Source of the DNA: Streptomyces mirabilis
GTDB lineage: Bacteria; Actinomycetota; Actinomycetes; Streptomycetales; Streptomycetaceae
Direction: 5' to 3'
Length of the DNA: 64,000 bases
Assembly (NCBI RefSeq): GCF_039503195.1
Contig: NZ_JBCJKP010000001.1
Coordinates: forward strand, 9,610,001 to 9,674,000
In this document: piece by piece, positions 26,309 through 35,250 of the stretch
Layout of the letters: each line of letters begins with the position of its first letter
Numbering within the stretch: the stretch's first letter is position 1
Program-made: the position numbers and the translations under genes
Notes under the pieces: generated by a model
The model's input: the letters and a program-made list of their open reading frames with translations, nothing else
Told to the model about the DNA's origin: nothing
The model's database searches: none

Positions 26309-27046
26309 ATGGGTGACCGCAAGGGCGACCGTCATACCTGGACGGCCGCGCCCGCCGCTGCCGAGCGCGCCCGCTCGGTGCTCGCCGCGGCATGGTCCTG
26401 CGCGGTGACCGCGGAGGGTGGCAGGGAGGAACTCGTCGGTGCGCACACCGTCACCGCGGACGGCCGGGTTCTCCTGCGCGTGCCGGACGACAGCGCGCTG
26501 GCGGCCGCGGCGGTCTGCGCGCCGCGCGGAGAGCCCTCCGCCGTACTGGAGTTCGCGGACGTCGCGCCCGTGCCGGTCCGCAACCGGATCCGCGCCCGGC
26601 TCTGGATGGCCGGCCGGTTCGTCCTGGCGGACGGGCACCTGGAGTTCCGGCCCTCGCGCGTGGTGCTGCGCGAGGCGTCCGGCGCGCTCGTGGTGGACCT
26701 CGACGAGTTCGCGGACGCCGTCCCCGACCCGCTCGCGACGGCCGAGGCGAGCCTGCTCATCCATCTGGCCGACACGCACCCGGACGCCGTCGAGCGGCTG
26801 ACCCGCCTCGTCGAGCCCGAGAGCCTGCACGACGCGGTCCGCGTCCAGCCGCTCGCCGTCGACCGGCACGGACTGACGCTGCGGATCGAACGGGCGCGCG
26901 ACAACGGCGACGTACGCCTGTCCTTCCACTCGCCCGCCGACGACGTCGCGCAGCTCACCGAGCGGATGCATGTGCTGCTCACGCAGGCGAGTTCCGCGAA
27001 CTGCCCCCGCGCGCTACAGCGGCAGCGCACAGACGGCGACGGGTGA
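26309..27046 (+). CDS. DUF2470-domain protein, iron-regulated
   Basis: A 245-residue soluble protein. The C-terminal third (EASLLIHLADTHPDAVERL, then RIERARDNGDVRLSFHSPAD) matches DUF2470, a domain also found with haem-utilisation and haem oxygenase-like proteins. The N-terminal part resembles a split-barrel fold (FADVAPVPVRNRIRARLWMA). The ATG at 26309 lies directly downstream of an iron box, so expression should rise under iron limitation, in line with a haem or iron role. The exact reaction is unknown. Its 3' end overlaps the convergent lactonase-like gene by 33 bp. Confidence 0.85.
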   Translation: MGDRKGDRHTWTAAPAAAERARSVLAAAWSCAVTAEGGREELVGAHTVTADGRVLLRVPDDSALAAAAVCAPRGEPSAVLEFADVAPVPVRNRIRARLWMAGRFVLADGHLEFRPSRVVLREASGALVVDLDEFADAVPDPLATAEASLLIHLADTHPDAVERLTRLVEPESLHDAVRVQPLAVDRHGLTLRIERARDNGDVRLSFHSPADDVAQLTERMHVLLTQASSANCPRALQRQRTDGDG

Positions 27047-28243
27047 GACGAACGGCTTGCCCGCGAGGTGGAGTTCACCGCTCGCGCCCTCGACGTGGAA
27101 GACGCTGACCGTGCTCGAGCGCTGGTTCGCCGTGAACAGCAGCCGTTCGTCCGGTGAGAAGGCTAGGTGGCGCGGGAAGTCGCCGCCGACCGGCACGGTG
27201 TCCAGGAGCCTCAACCGGGCACCGGCCGCCTCGACCCCGTACCGGGTCAGGCTGTTGTGGCCGCGGTTGGCGAGATAGGCGTATGACCCGTTCGACGTCA
27301 CCAGGAGCTGCGCCGGGTAGTTCGTGCCCGCGCCCGTGCCGGTGGACTGCGGGTCGCCCGGGGTGAGCCGTCCGCTCGCCGGGTCGTACGCGCAGACCAC
27401 GACCGTGTTGTCGACCTCGTTGGCGAGATAGGCGAAGCGGCCGGCGGGGTGGAAGGTGAGATGGCGTGGCCCCGCGCCCGGCCGGGTGTGCGCCTGGGAG
27501 ACCTCGGTGAGCGTTCCCTTCGACTGGTCCAGGCGGTAGGTGTAGACCGTGTCGGTGCCCAGGTCGACGGCGAGGACGTGCCCGCCGTCCGGACTGGTCA
27601 CGAACTGATGCGCGTGCGGCCCGTCCTGGCCGGGGCCCGGTGCCGGACTGGAGTGGGTGACCAGGTCGGTGCGCTCGCCGAGCGCGCCCGAGGCGTCGAC
27701 GGGGTGCACGGCCACGCTGCCCGAGGTGTAGTTGGCGCTCAGCAGCCACCGTCCGCTCGGATGCACGGAGAGGTGGCAGGGGCCCGCGCCGCCGGTGCTC
27801 CGGGTGCTCAGCACTCGTTTGTCGGCGAGCCGTACGGCCGTCACGGCGCCCTCCGGCCGCTCGTCGACGGCGTACAGCGTGTGGCCCCTCGGATGCGTGG
27901 CGAGGTACGACGGGTCACCGATGCCGGTGAGCGTGCCGGTGGCGGTGACGGTGCCCGTCACCGGGTCGTACGTGGCCAGACCGATCCCCTTTCCACCGCC
28001 CTGGACCGAGGTGTACGTGCCGAGGAACAGCCGACGGACGGCGGGGGAGGAAGAGGTCGGCCCGGGGGCCGAGGTGGCGGGGGAGCCCTCGGCGGGTGGG
28101 GTCGTGGCGGCCGCGGGGCGGGTGCGCGGCGCGGCCGGTGCCGGAACCGTCGTCACGGCGGTGATCCCCGCCAGCGCCCCGAGGAACCGGCGCCTGCCCC
28201 AGCCGCCGCCCGCGTCCCGCGACGGATCCGCGCCACTGTTCAT
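27014..28243 (-). CDS. Exported lactonase-family beta-propeller protein (6-phosphogluconolactonase-like)
   Basis: A 409-residue protein with a twin-arginine signal (GRRRFLGALAGITAV) and a Pro/Ala/Thr-rich linker, then a seven-bladed propeller of the YbhE/Pgl type. Repeats include LFLGTYTSVQGGGKGIGLAT, HLSVHPSGRWLLSANYTSGS, HLTFHPAGRFAYLANEVDNT and HLAFSPDERLLFTANQRSST. Cytoplasmic relatives hydrolyse 6-phosphogluconolactone; an exported form more likely acts on another lactone or binds a ligand. The start at 28243 (MNSGADPS) precedes the Tat motif. It stands alone on the minus strand. Confidence 0.88.
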   Translation of the reverse strand: MNSGADPSRDAGGGWGRRRFLGALAGITAVTTVPAPAAPRTRPAAATTPPAEGSPATSAPGPTSSSPAVRRLFLGTYTSVQGGGKGIGLATYDPVTGTVTATGTLTGIGDPSYLATHPRGHTLYAVDERPEGAVTAVRLADKRVLSTRSTGGAGPCHLSVHPSGRWLLSANYTSGSVAVHPVDASGALGERTDLVTHSSPAPGPGQDGPHAHQFVTSPDGGHVLAVDLGTDTVYTYRLDQSKGTLTEVSQAHTRPGAGPRHLTFHPAGRFAYLANEVDNTVVVCAYDPASGRLTPGDPQSTGTGAGTNYPAQLLVTSNGSYAYLANRGHNSLTRYGVEAAGARLRLLDTVPVGGDFPRHLAFSPDERLLFTANQRSSTVSVFHVEGASGELHLAGKPFVSPVAVCALPL

Positions 28244-28380
28244 ACCTGCACCTCGGGTGTCGGTTGCCTCGGTCGTCACAGCCACCTTGGCGTGCGACAC
28301 CCGAGGAGTGCAAGAACGGCAAAGCTCGTTGCGCTCCGTGCAACGATGGGCGGGGACGCCCGACGACCGGGTGGGGCTGC

Positions 28381-29421
28381 CTACCAGTCACCGTCCTCGA
28401 CCGGCTCGCCCGGCGTGTCGCCCAGCTGTTTCACCTGGTGGGGCGCGGGCTCCTGCCAGGGCTCGTGGTCGTCGCCGAGCCACTCGCCGACCGGCCGCAC
28501 CGAGCCCAGGGTGTCCGTGGGGGCGACGTCCTGGGCCGCGTCGTCGTAGTACTCGAACCAGGGCAGCCCGGCCCGTGTGTACGCCGCGCGGTCGACGGGG
28601 GACGGCGGGGGAGCCTCGCCCGTGATGCGGCGCCACTCGGGAGGCGTCACGAGATGCACGAACACCCGGCCGGCGGGCTCACTGGCCCAGGCGCCGCGCG
28701 ACCGCTCGTCCACGTAGACCTCCTGGCGCATCGAGCCCCCCACGCCGAGTCCCATGGCCGGGGCGCTCCTCGCGCGGGCCGCCGAGGCGGGCGCCGCGGC
28801 CATGGCGGCGCCGGGAGCCGGCGGGGCGGCGCCAAAGGCGGACACGCTCTTCACCGACCTCGTGCTCACGGACCGGCGGCGCTCCCACTCACGCCACTTC
28901 GCGAGCTCCGCGTCATTCAGCCGGAAGGACTGCAGCTGCAGGCCGCCCCACACCTCCTCGCCGGTGACCTGACCCTCGACCGTGGCGCCGAGCCCCAGCG
29001 GCACGGCCACGAACTGGCGGACCGTGCCCTTCCCGGAGTTGATGCCGTCGAGCCAGCGCTGGCGGGGGAGCACCACGTAGTTCTGCGGGTCCTGGGCGAG
29101 CAGGGAGCTCCACGGCCTGCCCGAGACCGCGCACACCTTGCCCACGCCGACCTGGAGCGCTGCCGGCTCCGTCGAGCCCGCGAAGCTCAGCCACATGGCC
29201 TCGCGCAGATACACCGGCAGCATCACACCGCCGCGCGCACGCCACTCGGCGGGCACGGTGTCCGCGTGGTCCTCGACGCGGCGCACGGGGAACTCGCCGA
29301 GCCCGGGCGGCAGTTCGTGCGTGCCCGTCTCGGGCAGGCGCAGCGTCCGCATGAACCGGACCCGCACCCCGCCCGGCAGGCGCAGTGTGTTCCCGTCGAT
29401 CCGCACTGCGTCGTCGGCCAT
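28381..29421 (-). CDS. Hypothetical protein, 346 residues
   Basis: I do not recognise the family. The first 170 residues appear structured (GGVMLPVYLREAMWLSF; RPWSSLLAQDPQNYVVLPRQ; KGTVRQFVAVPLGLGATVEG; EEVWGGLQLQSFRLND). An Ala/Pro/Ser-rich low-complexity linker follows at about 195-225, then a short C-terminal part (RQEVYVDERSRGAWASE) ending in acidic, Pro-rich sequence. There is no signal peptide. A GGGGGAG ribosome site precedes ATG 29421. It lies 52 bp downstream of the aromatic-acid-exporter-like gene on the same strand, so the two may be cotranscribed. Confidence 0.75.
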   Translation of the reverse strand: MADDAVRIDGNTLRLPGGVRVRFMRTLRLPETGTHELPPGLGEFPVRRVEDHADTVPAEWRARGGVMLPVYLREAMWLSFAGSTEPAALQVGVGKVCAVSGRPWSSLLAQDPQNYVVLPRQRWLDGINSGKGTVRQFVAVPLGLGATVEGQVTGEEVWGGLQLQSFRLNDAELAKWREWERRRSVSTRSVKSVSAFGAAPPAPGAAMAAAPASAARARSAPAMGLGVGGSMRQEVYVDERSRGAWASEPAGRVFVHLVTPPEWRRITGEAPPPSPVDRAAYTRAGLPWFEYYDDAAQDVAPTDTLGSVRPVGEWLGDDHEPWQEPAPHQVKQLGDTPGEPVEDGDW

Positions 29422-29473
29422 CCGTCCGCTCCCCCCGTCGTCGCCCCCGCCCCCGAAAACGGAACGGCTGTCC

Positions 29474-30745
29474 TCAGAGAGAACGACCGGAGACGGGGGG
29501 ACGGTTCCGGTCCGAGCGCGGCTGTCGCGGCCCGCGGAGCGTCCGAAGGCGCTGCCGCAGTCGGACGAGGTGGTCACGGCGCTCGCGCTCTTCGCGGGTG
29601 CCGCGGTCGAGTTCCTCCATGAGCCGCCGTGAGCGGTGCTCCGTGTCCAGCTCGTCCAGGATGCGGGTGATCTCGGTGAGGACGGCGCCGTGCAGCTGCC
29701 ACTGCCGGGCGTCCCGCCGCACCTCGTCGAGCAGCAGCTGGGCCAGCTTGTCGCGGGTCGCCGTGGCGGTGGACAGCTCCGCGGCGAGCCGGTCCTCGGC
29801 CGACTCGGCGTTCTGACTGATGTCCGTGGTCACCAGGACCGCGAAACTCACCACGGCGTCGCCCACCTCGGACAGCAGCTGCTCCAGCGTCGCCCCCACC
29901 TGGGGCTCGAACAGCGGCTCGGGATCGCGCTCCTTGGCGAGGTCGGTGAGGGTGCGGGCGAGCACCCGCAGCACCACCGTGCAGATCTCCAGCGTGTCGA
30001 GGCCGGTGCGCAGCACGATCCGGTGCAGCAGGCCCTCCCGTACGCGCGGATTGAGCTTGAGGCTGTCCTCGGCCTGCCGGAGCGCCGCGTCCACCTGGAC
30101 GATGTCGTGGTCCAGGCGGCGCGCCTCGTGCAGCCGGGCGGTGGCGTGCTCGACGGGGGTGCGACCGGCCGCCTCCTCGCCCATGCGCAGCATCAACTGG
30201 CGTACCCGCCGTGCCAGATCCTCGATGGACTCGCCGGCCGCGCCCACCCACACCGGCGGAGCGAAGAGCAGGTTGCAGCCGAGTCCGACCACCGCGCCGA
30301 TCAGGGTCTCCAGCACCCTGGCCCAGGCCGTGTCCCCGACCCTGGTCACGCCGAGCACGAGCATGGCGCTGATCGCCACCTCGGGCACGAACTCGCTGAC
30401 CCGGACGAGATGGCCGACGGCCAGCGAGGCGAGGATGAGCAGGGCCAGACTCCACCAGGTCAGACCCACGAGAACGCTGAAGGCGATGGCGACGACGACA
30501 CCCGCCACCACGGAGTTCACCCGGCGGATGCCGGTGGTGAGGGTGGCGTAGAGCGTGACCTGCACGACCAGGAGCGCGGTGAGCGGGGCGGTGAGCGGCG
30601 CGGGCTCCGGACTGAGCCGCAGCGCGATCACATACGCGACGGTCGCGGCCCCCGCCGACCGCACCGACTGGACGACCACGGGTTCCTCGTGCCACTTCCG
30701 GAGCTGTGCGCCCGCCACGGCCCACGCACCACGTACGTCTCGCAT
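29474..30745 (-). CDS. Aromatic acid exporter / FUSC-family membrane protein
   Basis: A 423-residue protein. About five or six membrane segments occupy residues 25-170 (including ALLVVQVTLYATLTTGIRRV and EVAISAMLVLGVTRVGD), followed by a long helical cytoplasmic domain rich in Arg, Glu and Leu with probable coiled coils. This is the arrangement of ArAE/FUSC proteins, which are thought to export small aromatic acids. ATG 30745 begins MRDVRGAWAVAG; in-frame sequence upstream is not membrane-like. The substrate is unknown. Confidence 0.88.
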   Translation of the reverse strand: MRDVRGAWAVAGAQLRKWHEEPVVVQSVRSAGAATVAYVIALRLSPEPAPLTAPLTALLVVQVTLYATLTTGIRRVNSVVAGVVVAIAFSVLVGLTWWSLALLILASLAVGHLVRVSEFVPEVAISAMLVLGVTRVGDTAWARVLETLIGAVVGLGCNLLFAPPVWVGAAGESIEDLARRVRQLMLRMGEEAAGRTPVEHATARLHEARRLDHDIVQVDAALRQAEDSLKLNPRVREGLLHRIVLRTGLDTLEICTVVLRVLARTLTDLAKERDPEPLFEPQVGATLEQLLSEVGDAVVSFAVLVTTDISQNAESAEDRLAAELSTATATRDKLAQLLLDEVRRDARQWQLHGAVLTEITRILDELDTEHRSRRLMEELDRGTREERERRDHLVRLRQRLRTLRGPRQPRSDRNRPPVSGRSL

Positions 30746-30862
30746 CCTTGGCCTTTTCCCTTTTCGCAGGCGTACCGAACGTGCTGATAGAGGACCGAAA
30801 CTGTCCGCAAGGGAGCCTAGTTTGTTCTCACTGGCCGGAAGGCATCCAGGAGGGGACCAGGA

Positions 30863-31459
30863 ATGCGCGATCTCGCGGGCTTCGAACTGCTGACCAGGGC
30901 ACACATCTACCTGAGCGAGGTGGCCGCCGCCGTACCGGAGCGGGCGTGGGGGTCGCCGACGCCGTGCAGCGAGTGGACGGTGCGCCAGGTCCTCAACCAC
31001 GCGCGACTGGATCAGCGGGCGTACGGCGCCGCGATCACCGGCACCGGATGGCCCGACTCCGACCCTTTCCGGCCCGCCGACGCGCTGGACGCCGACGCGC
31101 AGACGGCGCTGGAGAAGGTGCTGCGGGGCGTGGCGGACGCCTACGCGCAACTGCCGGCCGACTCCCCGGAGGTCGCGACCCCGCTCGGACCGCTGCCCTT
31201 CCCGCTGGCCGCCGCCGCTGCCGCCATGGACGCCGCCGTGCACGCCTGGGACATCGCCGTCGCCACCGGCCAGGACGCGCCGCTGGAGGAGGGGCTGGCG
31301 GAGGGGATCAGGCTTGCGGCGGATCGGCTCGCCGATCATCTGCGCGACTCGTACGGGGTGTTCGCCGCCGCCCGAGCGGTGCCGGCGACCGCCGGCCGGG
31401 CGGAGGCGCTGCTCGCCTTCCTCGGCCGGGACCCGCACTGGACGCCCGCCTTGTCCTGA
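30863..31459 (+). CDS. TIGR03086-type metal-binding protein (DinB / mycothiol-dependent fold)
   Basis: A 198-residue DinB-fold protein. The N-terminal region has PTPCSEWTVRQVLNHARLDQ, where a metal-binding His is expected, and DAAVHAWDIAVATGQ supplies the second conserved His. These proteins often act with mycothiol as isomerases or thiol S-transferases. It is divergent from the exporter gene with 117 bp between and ends 115 bp before the convergent CGNR gene. The enzyme activity is not predictable. Confidence 0.85.
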   Translation: MRDLAGFELLTRAHIYLSEVAAAVPERAWGSPTPCSEWTVRQVLNHARLDQRAYGAAITGTGWPDSDPFRPADALDADAQTALEKVLRGVADAYAQLPADSPEVATPLGPLPFPLAAAAAAMDAAVHAWDIAVATGQDAPLEEGLAEGIRLAADRLADHLRDSYGVFAAARAVPATAGRAEALLAFLGRDPHWTPALS

Positions 31460-31574
31460 CCTGCGGACCGAGAGACGGTGGACACCGCGGCGTTGTCGAC
31501 CGGCCGACGCCACGGCGTGGACGGCGGGGCCCACCGTCACCGGTTGGAGCAGGCGCGGACGGCGCGGTCCACTG

Positions 31575-32204
31575 TCACCGGCTGGAGCCGGTGCGGCTGC
31601 GGGACCGGTAGCCGGCCACCTTCGCGAGGTTGCCGCAGCGGTCCATGGAGCACCAGCGGCGCCGACGGGCCTGGGAGTCGTCCAGGAAGAGCAGCGAGCA
31701 CTCGGGGTTCCCGCACTCCTTGACCCTGGCAAGGAGTGGGCCGCCGACGAGCAGGACGGCGTCCCGGGCCACGGTCGCGAGGGCCGCGGGTCCGGGACGC
31801 TCGGCCGTCCAGCGCAGGGGCTGCCGGGGGCCCGTGCCCTCGTCCTGCGGCTCGGCGAGCTGGGGGGCGAGGTCGGGGCGGGCCGCCGCCTCGTTGGCCC
31901 GCGTGACATCGGCCGGGTCGGGTGCCTCCCCGGCCATCGCGGCGCGTACGAGCCGGTAGAGCGCCTCGCGCAGGGTGCGGGCGTGGGTGAGATCGCCCTC
32001 GGTGACGCGCACCGGGGTGTCGTCGGTCTCGGCGCTCAGGCCCGCCTCGGTGATCCAGCGGGCGAGGGCGTCGGGGTCCGGGAGCCGCTCCAGGGGGGTG
32101 GCGTGCCGCTTGCCGAGCGTGGCCACGAAGTTCAGGCAGGGGCGTCCGCCGATGAAGGGGAACGGCGAGGCGGGCTCGGGGGCGGCGGCGGGAGCGGAGG
32201 GCAT
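31575..32204 (-). CDS. ABATE-domain / CGNR zinc-finger transcriptional regulator
   Basis: A 209-residue protein. The ABATE-like N-terminal domain begins FIGGRPCLNFVATLGKRH. The C-terminal CGNR zinc finger has cysteines in VKECGNPECSLLFLDDSQA and RRWCSMDRCGNLAKVAGYR. Such proteins are predicted DNA-binding regulators responding to small molecules. It is divergent from a quinone oxidoreductase gene, and a large perfect inverted repeat at 32223-32273 lies between, starting 19 bp upstream of this ATG. Autorepression and control of the oxidoreductase are inferred. Confidence 0.9.
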   Translation of the reverse strand: MPSAPAAAPEPASPFPFIGGRPCLNFVATLGKRHATPLERLPDPDALARWITEAGLSAETDDTPVRVTEGDLTHARTLREALYRLVRAAMAGEAPDPADVTRANEAAARPDLAPQLAEPQDEGTGPRQPLRWTAERPGPAALATVARDAVLLVGGPLLARVKECGNPECSLLFLDDSQARRRRWCSMDRCGNLAKVAGYRSRSRTGSSR

Positions 32205-32222
32205 GGTCCGAGTGTAGCGCCT

Positions 32223-32273
32223 TGACACCGGTTGAAGTGGTGTCGCATGGTGACACCACTTCAACCGGTGTCA
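32223..32273. promoter_or_regulatory. Perfect 22-bp-arm inverted repeat, probable double operator
   Basis: Two perfectly complementary 22-bp arms (32223-32244 and 32252-32273) flank a 7-base spacer. Each arm itself has GACACC and GGTGTC half-sites nine bases apart, so the structure reads as two head-to-head copies of one operator. A TTGACA-like -35 box begins at 32222. It lies between the CGNR gene and the oxidoreductase gene. Confidence 0.8.
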
Positions 32274-32338
32274 CTGCTCCCGTGGGTCCCCTCGGATTCC
32301 GCGGTGCTCCGGTGCGTCCACCAGGAAGCAGGTGCGGT

Positions 32339-33337
32339 ATGCGTGCGGTGCGGATCGACGAGTTCGGCGGGCCCGAGGTGTTGGTGCCGACGGAGGTCCC
32401 CGACCCGGTCGCGGGCCGGGGCCAGGTGCTGCTGCGGGTCGTGGCGGCGGGGGTGAACCGGGCGGACGCGCTGGTCCGTGCCGGGCGGTACCACCGGGCC
32501 GGACGTCCACCGCTGATCCCGGGGGTGGAGGCGGCCGGCGTCGTCTTCGCGGTGGGGGAGGGGGTGACCGGCATCGAGGTCGGACAGCGGGTCATGGCCC
32601 TGGACGGGGTGAACGCACCCGGCTTCTACGCCGAGTTGGCCGTCGTGCCCGCCCGACAGGTCACGGTCGTGCCGGACGGTCTGGAGCTGACCGAGGCCGC
32701 CGCCCTGCCCGTGGCCTGGCTCTCCGCCTGGTACTGCCTGCGCCATCTGGCGAAGGTGACCAAGGACGACACCGTGGTGGTGAAGGCCGCCGCGAGCGGG
32801 GTGGGCAGCGCGGCCGTCCAGATCGCCGCCGGGACCGGCGCCCGTGTCGTCGCGCTCGCGGGTTCACCCGACAAGACCGCCTGGGCCGCGGGATTCGGCG
32901 CCCACGACACCCTCGACACCTCCGCGCACCCGGGCGACGCGGAGGTCGAGGAGGTGCTGCGGTTGACCGGCGGGCGCGGTGCCGACGTCGTCCTCGACAC
33001 CGTCGGCGGCCCCGCCTTCGGACGGAGTCTGCGCGAGGTCGGGCACGGCGGGCGGGTGGTCGCCCTCGCCAACGTCGCCCTGGAGCCGAGCACGATCGAC
33101 ACCCGCGACTTCTATCCGAAGAACGCCGCCGTCCTCGGCTTCCAGCTCACCAATCTGCAGATCCACGGCTACGACCCGCGCGAGGACCTGCGCGAGCTGG
33201 CCCGGCGGGTCGCGGCGGGCACGTACCGCGTGCCGGTCGAGACGGTGGTCCCGCTGGACCAGGCGCGCGCGGCCCACGAACGCCTGGAGCGGCGCGACAA
33301 CCGGGGCAAGATCGTGCTGGCCGTTCAGGAGAAATGA
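32339..33337 (+). CDS. Zinc-type alcohol dehydrogenase-like NADPH quinone oxidoreductase
   Basis: A 332-residue medium-chain reductase. The N-terminus MRAVRIDEFGGPEVLVPTEV, the substrate-domain segment VAAGVNRADALVRAGRY and the nucleotide-binding motif AAASGVGSAAVQIAAGTGA are those of QOR-type quinone reductases. Catalytic zinc ligands are absent, as usual for the group. The product probably reduces quinones or alkenals and may be induced when the CGNR regulator releases the operator upstream. Confidence 0.9.
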   Translation: MRAVRIDEFGGPEVLVPTEVPDPVAGRGQVLLRVVAAGVNRADALVRAGRYHRAGRPPLIPGVEAAGVVFAVGEGVTGIEVGQRVMALDGVNAPGFYAELAVVPARQVTVVPDGLELTEAAALPVAWLSAWYCLRHLAKVTKDDTVVVKAAASGVGSAAVQIAAGTGARVVALAGSPDKTAWAAGFGAHDTLDTSAHPGDAEVEEVLRLTGGRGADVVLDTVGGPAFGRSLREVGHGGRVVALANVALEPSTIDTRDFYPKNAAVLGFQLTNLQIHGYDPREDLRELARRVAAGTYRVPVETVVPLDQARAAHERLERRDNRGKIVLAVQEK

Positions 33338-33423
33338 GTTGCGGAGGTCCCGCCCGACGAGCGATCTCTTAAGGGTCCCGGAGCGGGGCGAAGAGGTGCG
33401 GGAACAGGGCGGGGAGGGGGCAC

Positions 33424-34317
33424 GTGGACTTCAGGGGCGGGCGCACACCCCAGGAGCGGGCGCTGCGCCATGTGGCGGCTGTCTCCCGGGGTGCGGCGGT
33501 GGACCCGACGCTGCGCATCACCCTGAACTTCCACCCCGACCGGCTGGTGGGCGGGCGTCCGATCCTGGAGGTACTGGCCCGGGACGGTGCGTATGTCTCG
33601 CAGTTCGTCACGGGCACGAGCAACGGCGGGCTCACCGCACACCCCGGCGGCGACCGCTGGCGCTGGGAGAGCCGGATCTTCGGCGCGGCGTACGACTCCG
33701 AACCCCCGCACGAACGACCCGTGTACGGCGCACTGAACTTCCGGCGCCAACGCGTCGGCGCGGCGCCCCGCTTCGGCTCCTCGCACTTCCGGCTGACCGG
33801 TGCGGCCCTGCGGCGGGCCACCTTCTGCTATCCCGACAGCGCGGCCGAGCCGTCCGCGTTCGGGGTCGCCGCCGGGATGTCCCTGATCGAGATGGCCGAG
33901 GCGGACGAGCAGGACGCGCTCAACGACTACATCGAGGCGCAGGTGCACGGCCCCGTCGGCCTGGCGAGGGACATGGAGGCCCTGGTCCTGGACGCGAGCT
34001 ACCGCGGCACGGCCGTCGAGGCGACGGCCCGGCGGCTCCCGTGCCCCGTGGAGTGGCACCCTGGCTACCGGCTCCCGCTCGAGGAACTGCGGCGCCACCC
34101 GGACTTCCGTGGCCCGGAGTTCGTCGCGCTCGGCGCCCGGATCGCCGAGGACGGCCTGCTCGACCCCCGGATCATCGGGGACGCCGCCCGCACCGGCCGC
34201 CATGAACTCCAGGACCTGAAAATGGTGTGGCACTGCCTCGCGCGCTTCGGCGCTCCTCAGGGAGCGGGCACGGCCGCGGGCGGCCACACTCCGGGGGTCA
34301 GTACGCCCAGCGCGTAG
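33424..34317 (+). CDS. DUF3626-domain protein
   Basis: A 297-residue protein of the DUF3626 family, recognised by RITLNFHPDRLVGGRPILEV, YVSQFVTGTSNGGLTAHPGG and PVYGALNFRRQRVGAAPRFG, with the later HELQDLKMVWHCLARFG. The function is unknown; conserved His and Asp residues in NFHPDR suggest an enzyme. GTG 33424 follows a GGGGAGGGGG ribosome site. The last 20 residues are low-complexity and overlap the C-terminal end of the broken gene on the other strand. Confidence 0.85.
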   Translation: MDFRGGRTPQERALRHVAAVSRGAAVDPTLRITLNFHPDRLVGGRPILEVLARDGAYVSQFVTGTSNGGLTAHPGGDRWRWESRIFGAAYDSEPPHERPVYGALNFRRQRVGAAPRFGSSHFRLTGAALRRATFCYPDSAAEPSAFGVAAGMSLIEMAEADEQDALNDYIEAQVHGPVGLARDMEALVLDASYRGTAVEATARRLPCPVEWHPGYRLPLEELRRHPDFRGPEFVALGARIAEDGLLDPRIIGDAARTGRHELQDLKMVWHCLARFGAPQGAGTAAGGHTPGVSTPSA

Positions 34318-34638
34318 GCGCGCGACCAGCAGCGCGGTGCTCGCCTCGACGGAGTCACTGACCGGGTCCGCGGTCAGCTCGCCCTCGCGCCGCACCCCGT
34401 CGGCCGCCTCCCAGCGCACCGAGACCGGATAGCGCGAGCGACGGCGCAGCCGCAAGGCCTGGGCGATCCGCTCGATCTGCCAGGGCTCCTGCGGCCGGAA
34501 CGGGTCCAGGGCCCTGCGCCGCCGCAGCCCGCTCGACGTGGCGCCCTACTCCGCCGCCATCGCCGGATTGGCCAGGATGATCGCCCCGTACACATCACAG
34601 ACCGCGACCGGCATGGGGATGCGGTCGAACAACGTCAT
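34257..34638 (-). pseudogene. Remnant of a PAS-domain regulator
   Basis: From ATG 34638 the frame reads FDRIPMPVAVCDVYGAIILA, a PAS-domain start, then a TAG (34546-34548) where TGG is expected. It resumes with RPQEPWQIERIAQALRLRRR and YPVSVRWEAADGVRREGELT. After ASTALLVAR the coding potential shifts frame (YALGVLTPGVWPPAAV, stop at 34257), so the tail may come from another gene. In intact relatives such a PAS domain precedes a LuxR-type DNA-binding domain, which is absent here. Premature stop plus frameshift mean it is non-functional. Confidence 0.55.
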
Positions 34639-34890
34639 GGCCCGGTTGCGCCACCGCGTCCATCGCCACCTCCCGGCCTCCTGCCATCCCGCTGCCGCCG
34701 TGGCAAGCGCGACCCCGCCCCGGGGACTACAGAATCATGCAGTGAGGCGGTGCGGGCGCGCCGGGTCCGACGATCAAGCTGGGAGGGCAGGACTTCCGTA
34801 CCGCGAAAGGCAGTTGTTGCGCCATGTCCCCCACCGCGCCGCACCCGCGATCCACACACTCCCTCCACGGCGTACCGGTCGTCGACACAG

Positions 34891-35250
34891 CGACCCACAC
34901 CCGAACAGCTCACCGCCCTCGCCGCGGCCAACCCGTGCCCGCCGGAACGAACGGCCCTCGCGGCGCTCGTGGACGACCCACGCAGCGCGGCGCGCTGGAC
35001 TGGCCGGCCCTGCTCGATCTCCTCACCCCGCTGCGGCCCCGCCACTACTCGGTGTCGTCCTCACCCGCGACCGACCCCGGCCACGCCGACCTGATGGTCT
35101 CCCTGCTGGAGGCCCCGGCCCGCTCCGGCCTGGGCACGTACACCGGAGTCGGCTCCGGCCATCTGCACACGGTCAAGCCCGGCGACACCGTCCTCGCCCG
35201 CGTCCAGCCCTGCCGGGAAGCCTTCCGGATCGACGACTCGGCGCCGGTCG
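34891..35250 (+). pseudogene. Remnant of a P450-reductase (BM3-type) flavoprotein domain
   Basis: PTPEQLTALAAANPCPPERT (from 34897) lies in one frame. After about 35000 the next frame gives RPRHYSVSSSP, the FAD-binding RxYSxSS motif, then SLLEAPARSGLGTYTGVGSG and PGDTVLARVQPCREAFRI. This is the connecting and FAD region of diflavin reductases such as the reductase half of P450 BM3. The FMN and NADPH regions are missing, and an internal deletion or frameshift separates the two parts. It ends abruptly at the phosphotransferase remnant. Confidence 0.7.

Noticed and set aside
29636..30787. 383-residue + strand ORF opposite the exporter gene
   Set aside because: Shadow of a recognisable membrane protein; no domain of its own.
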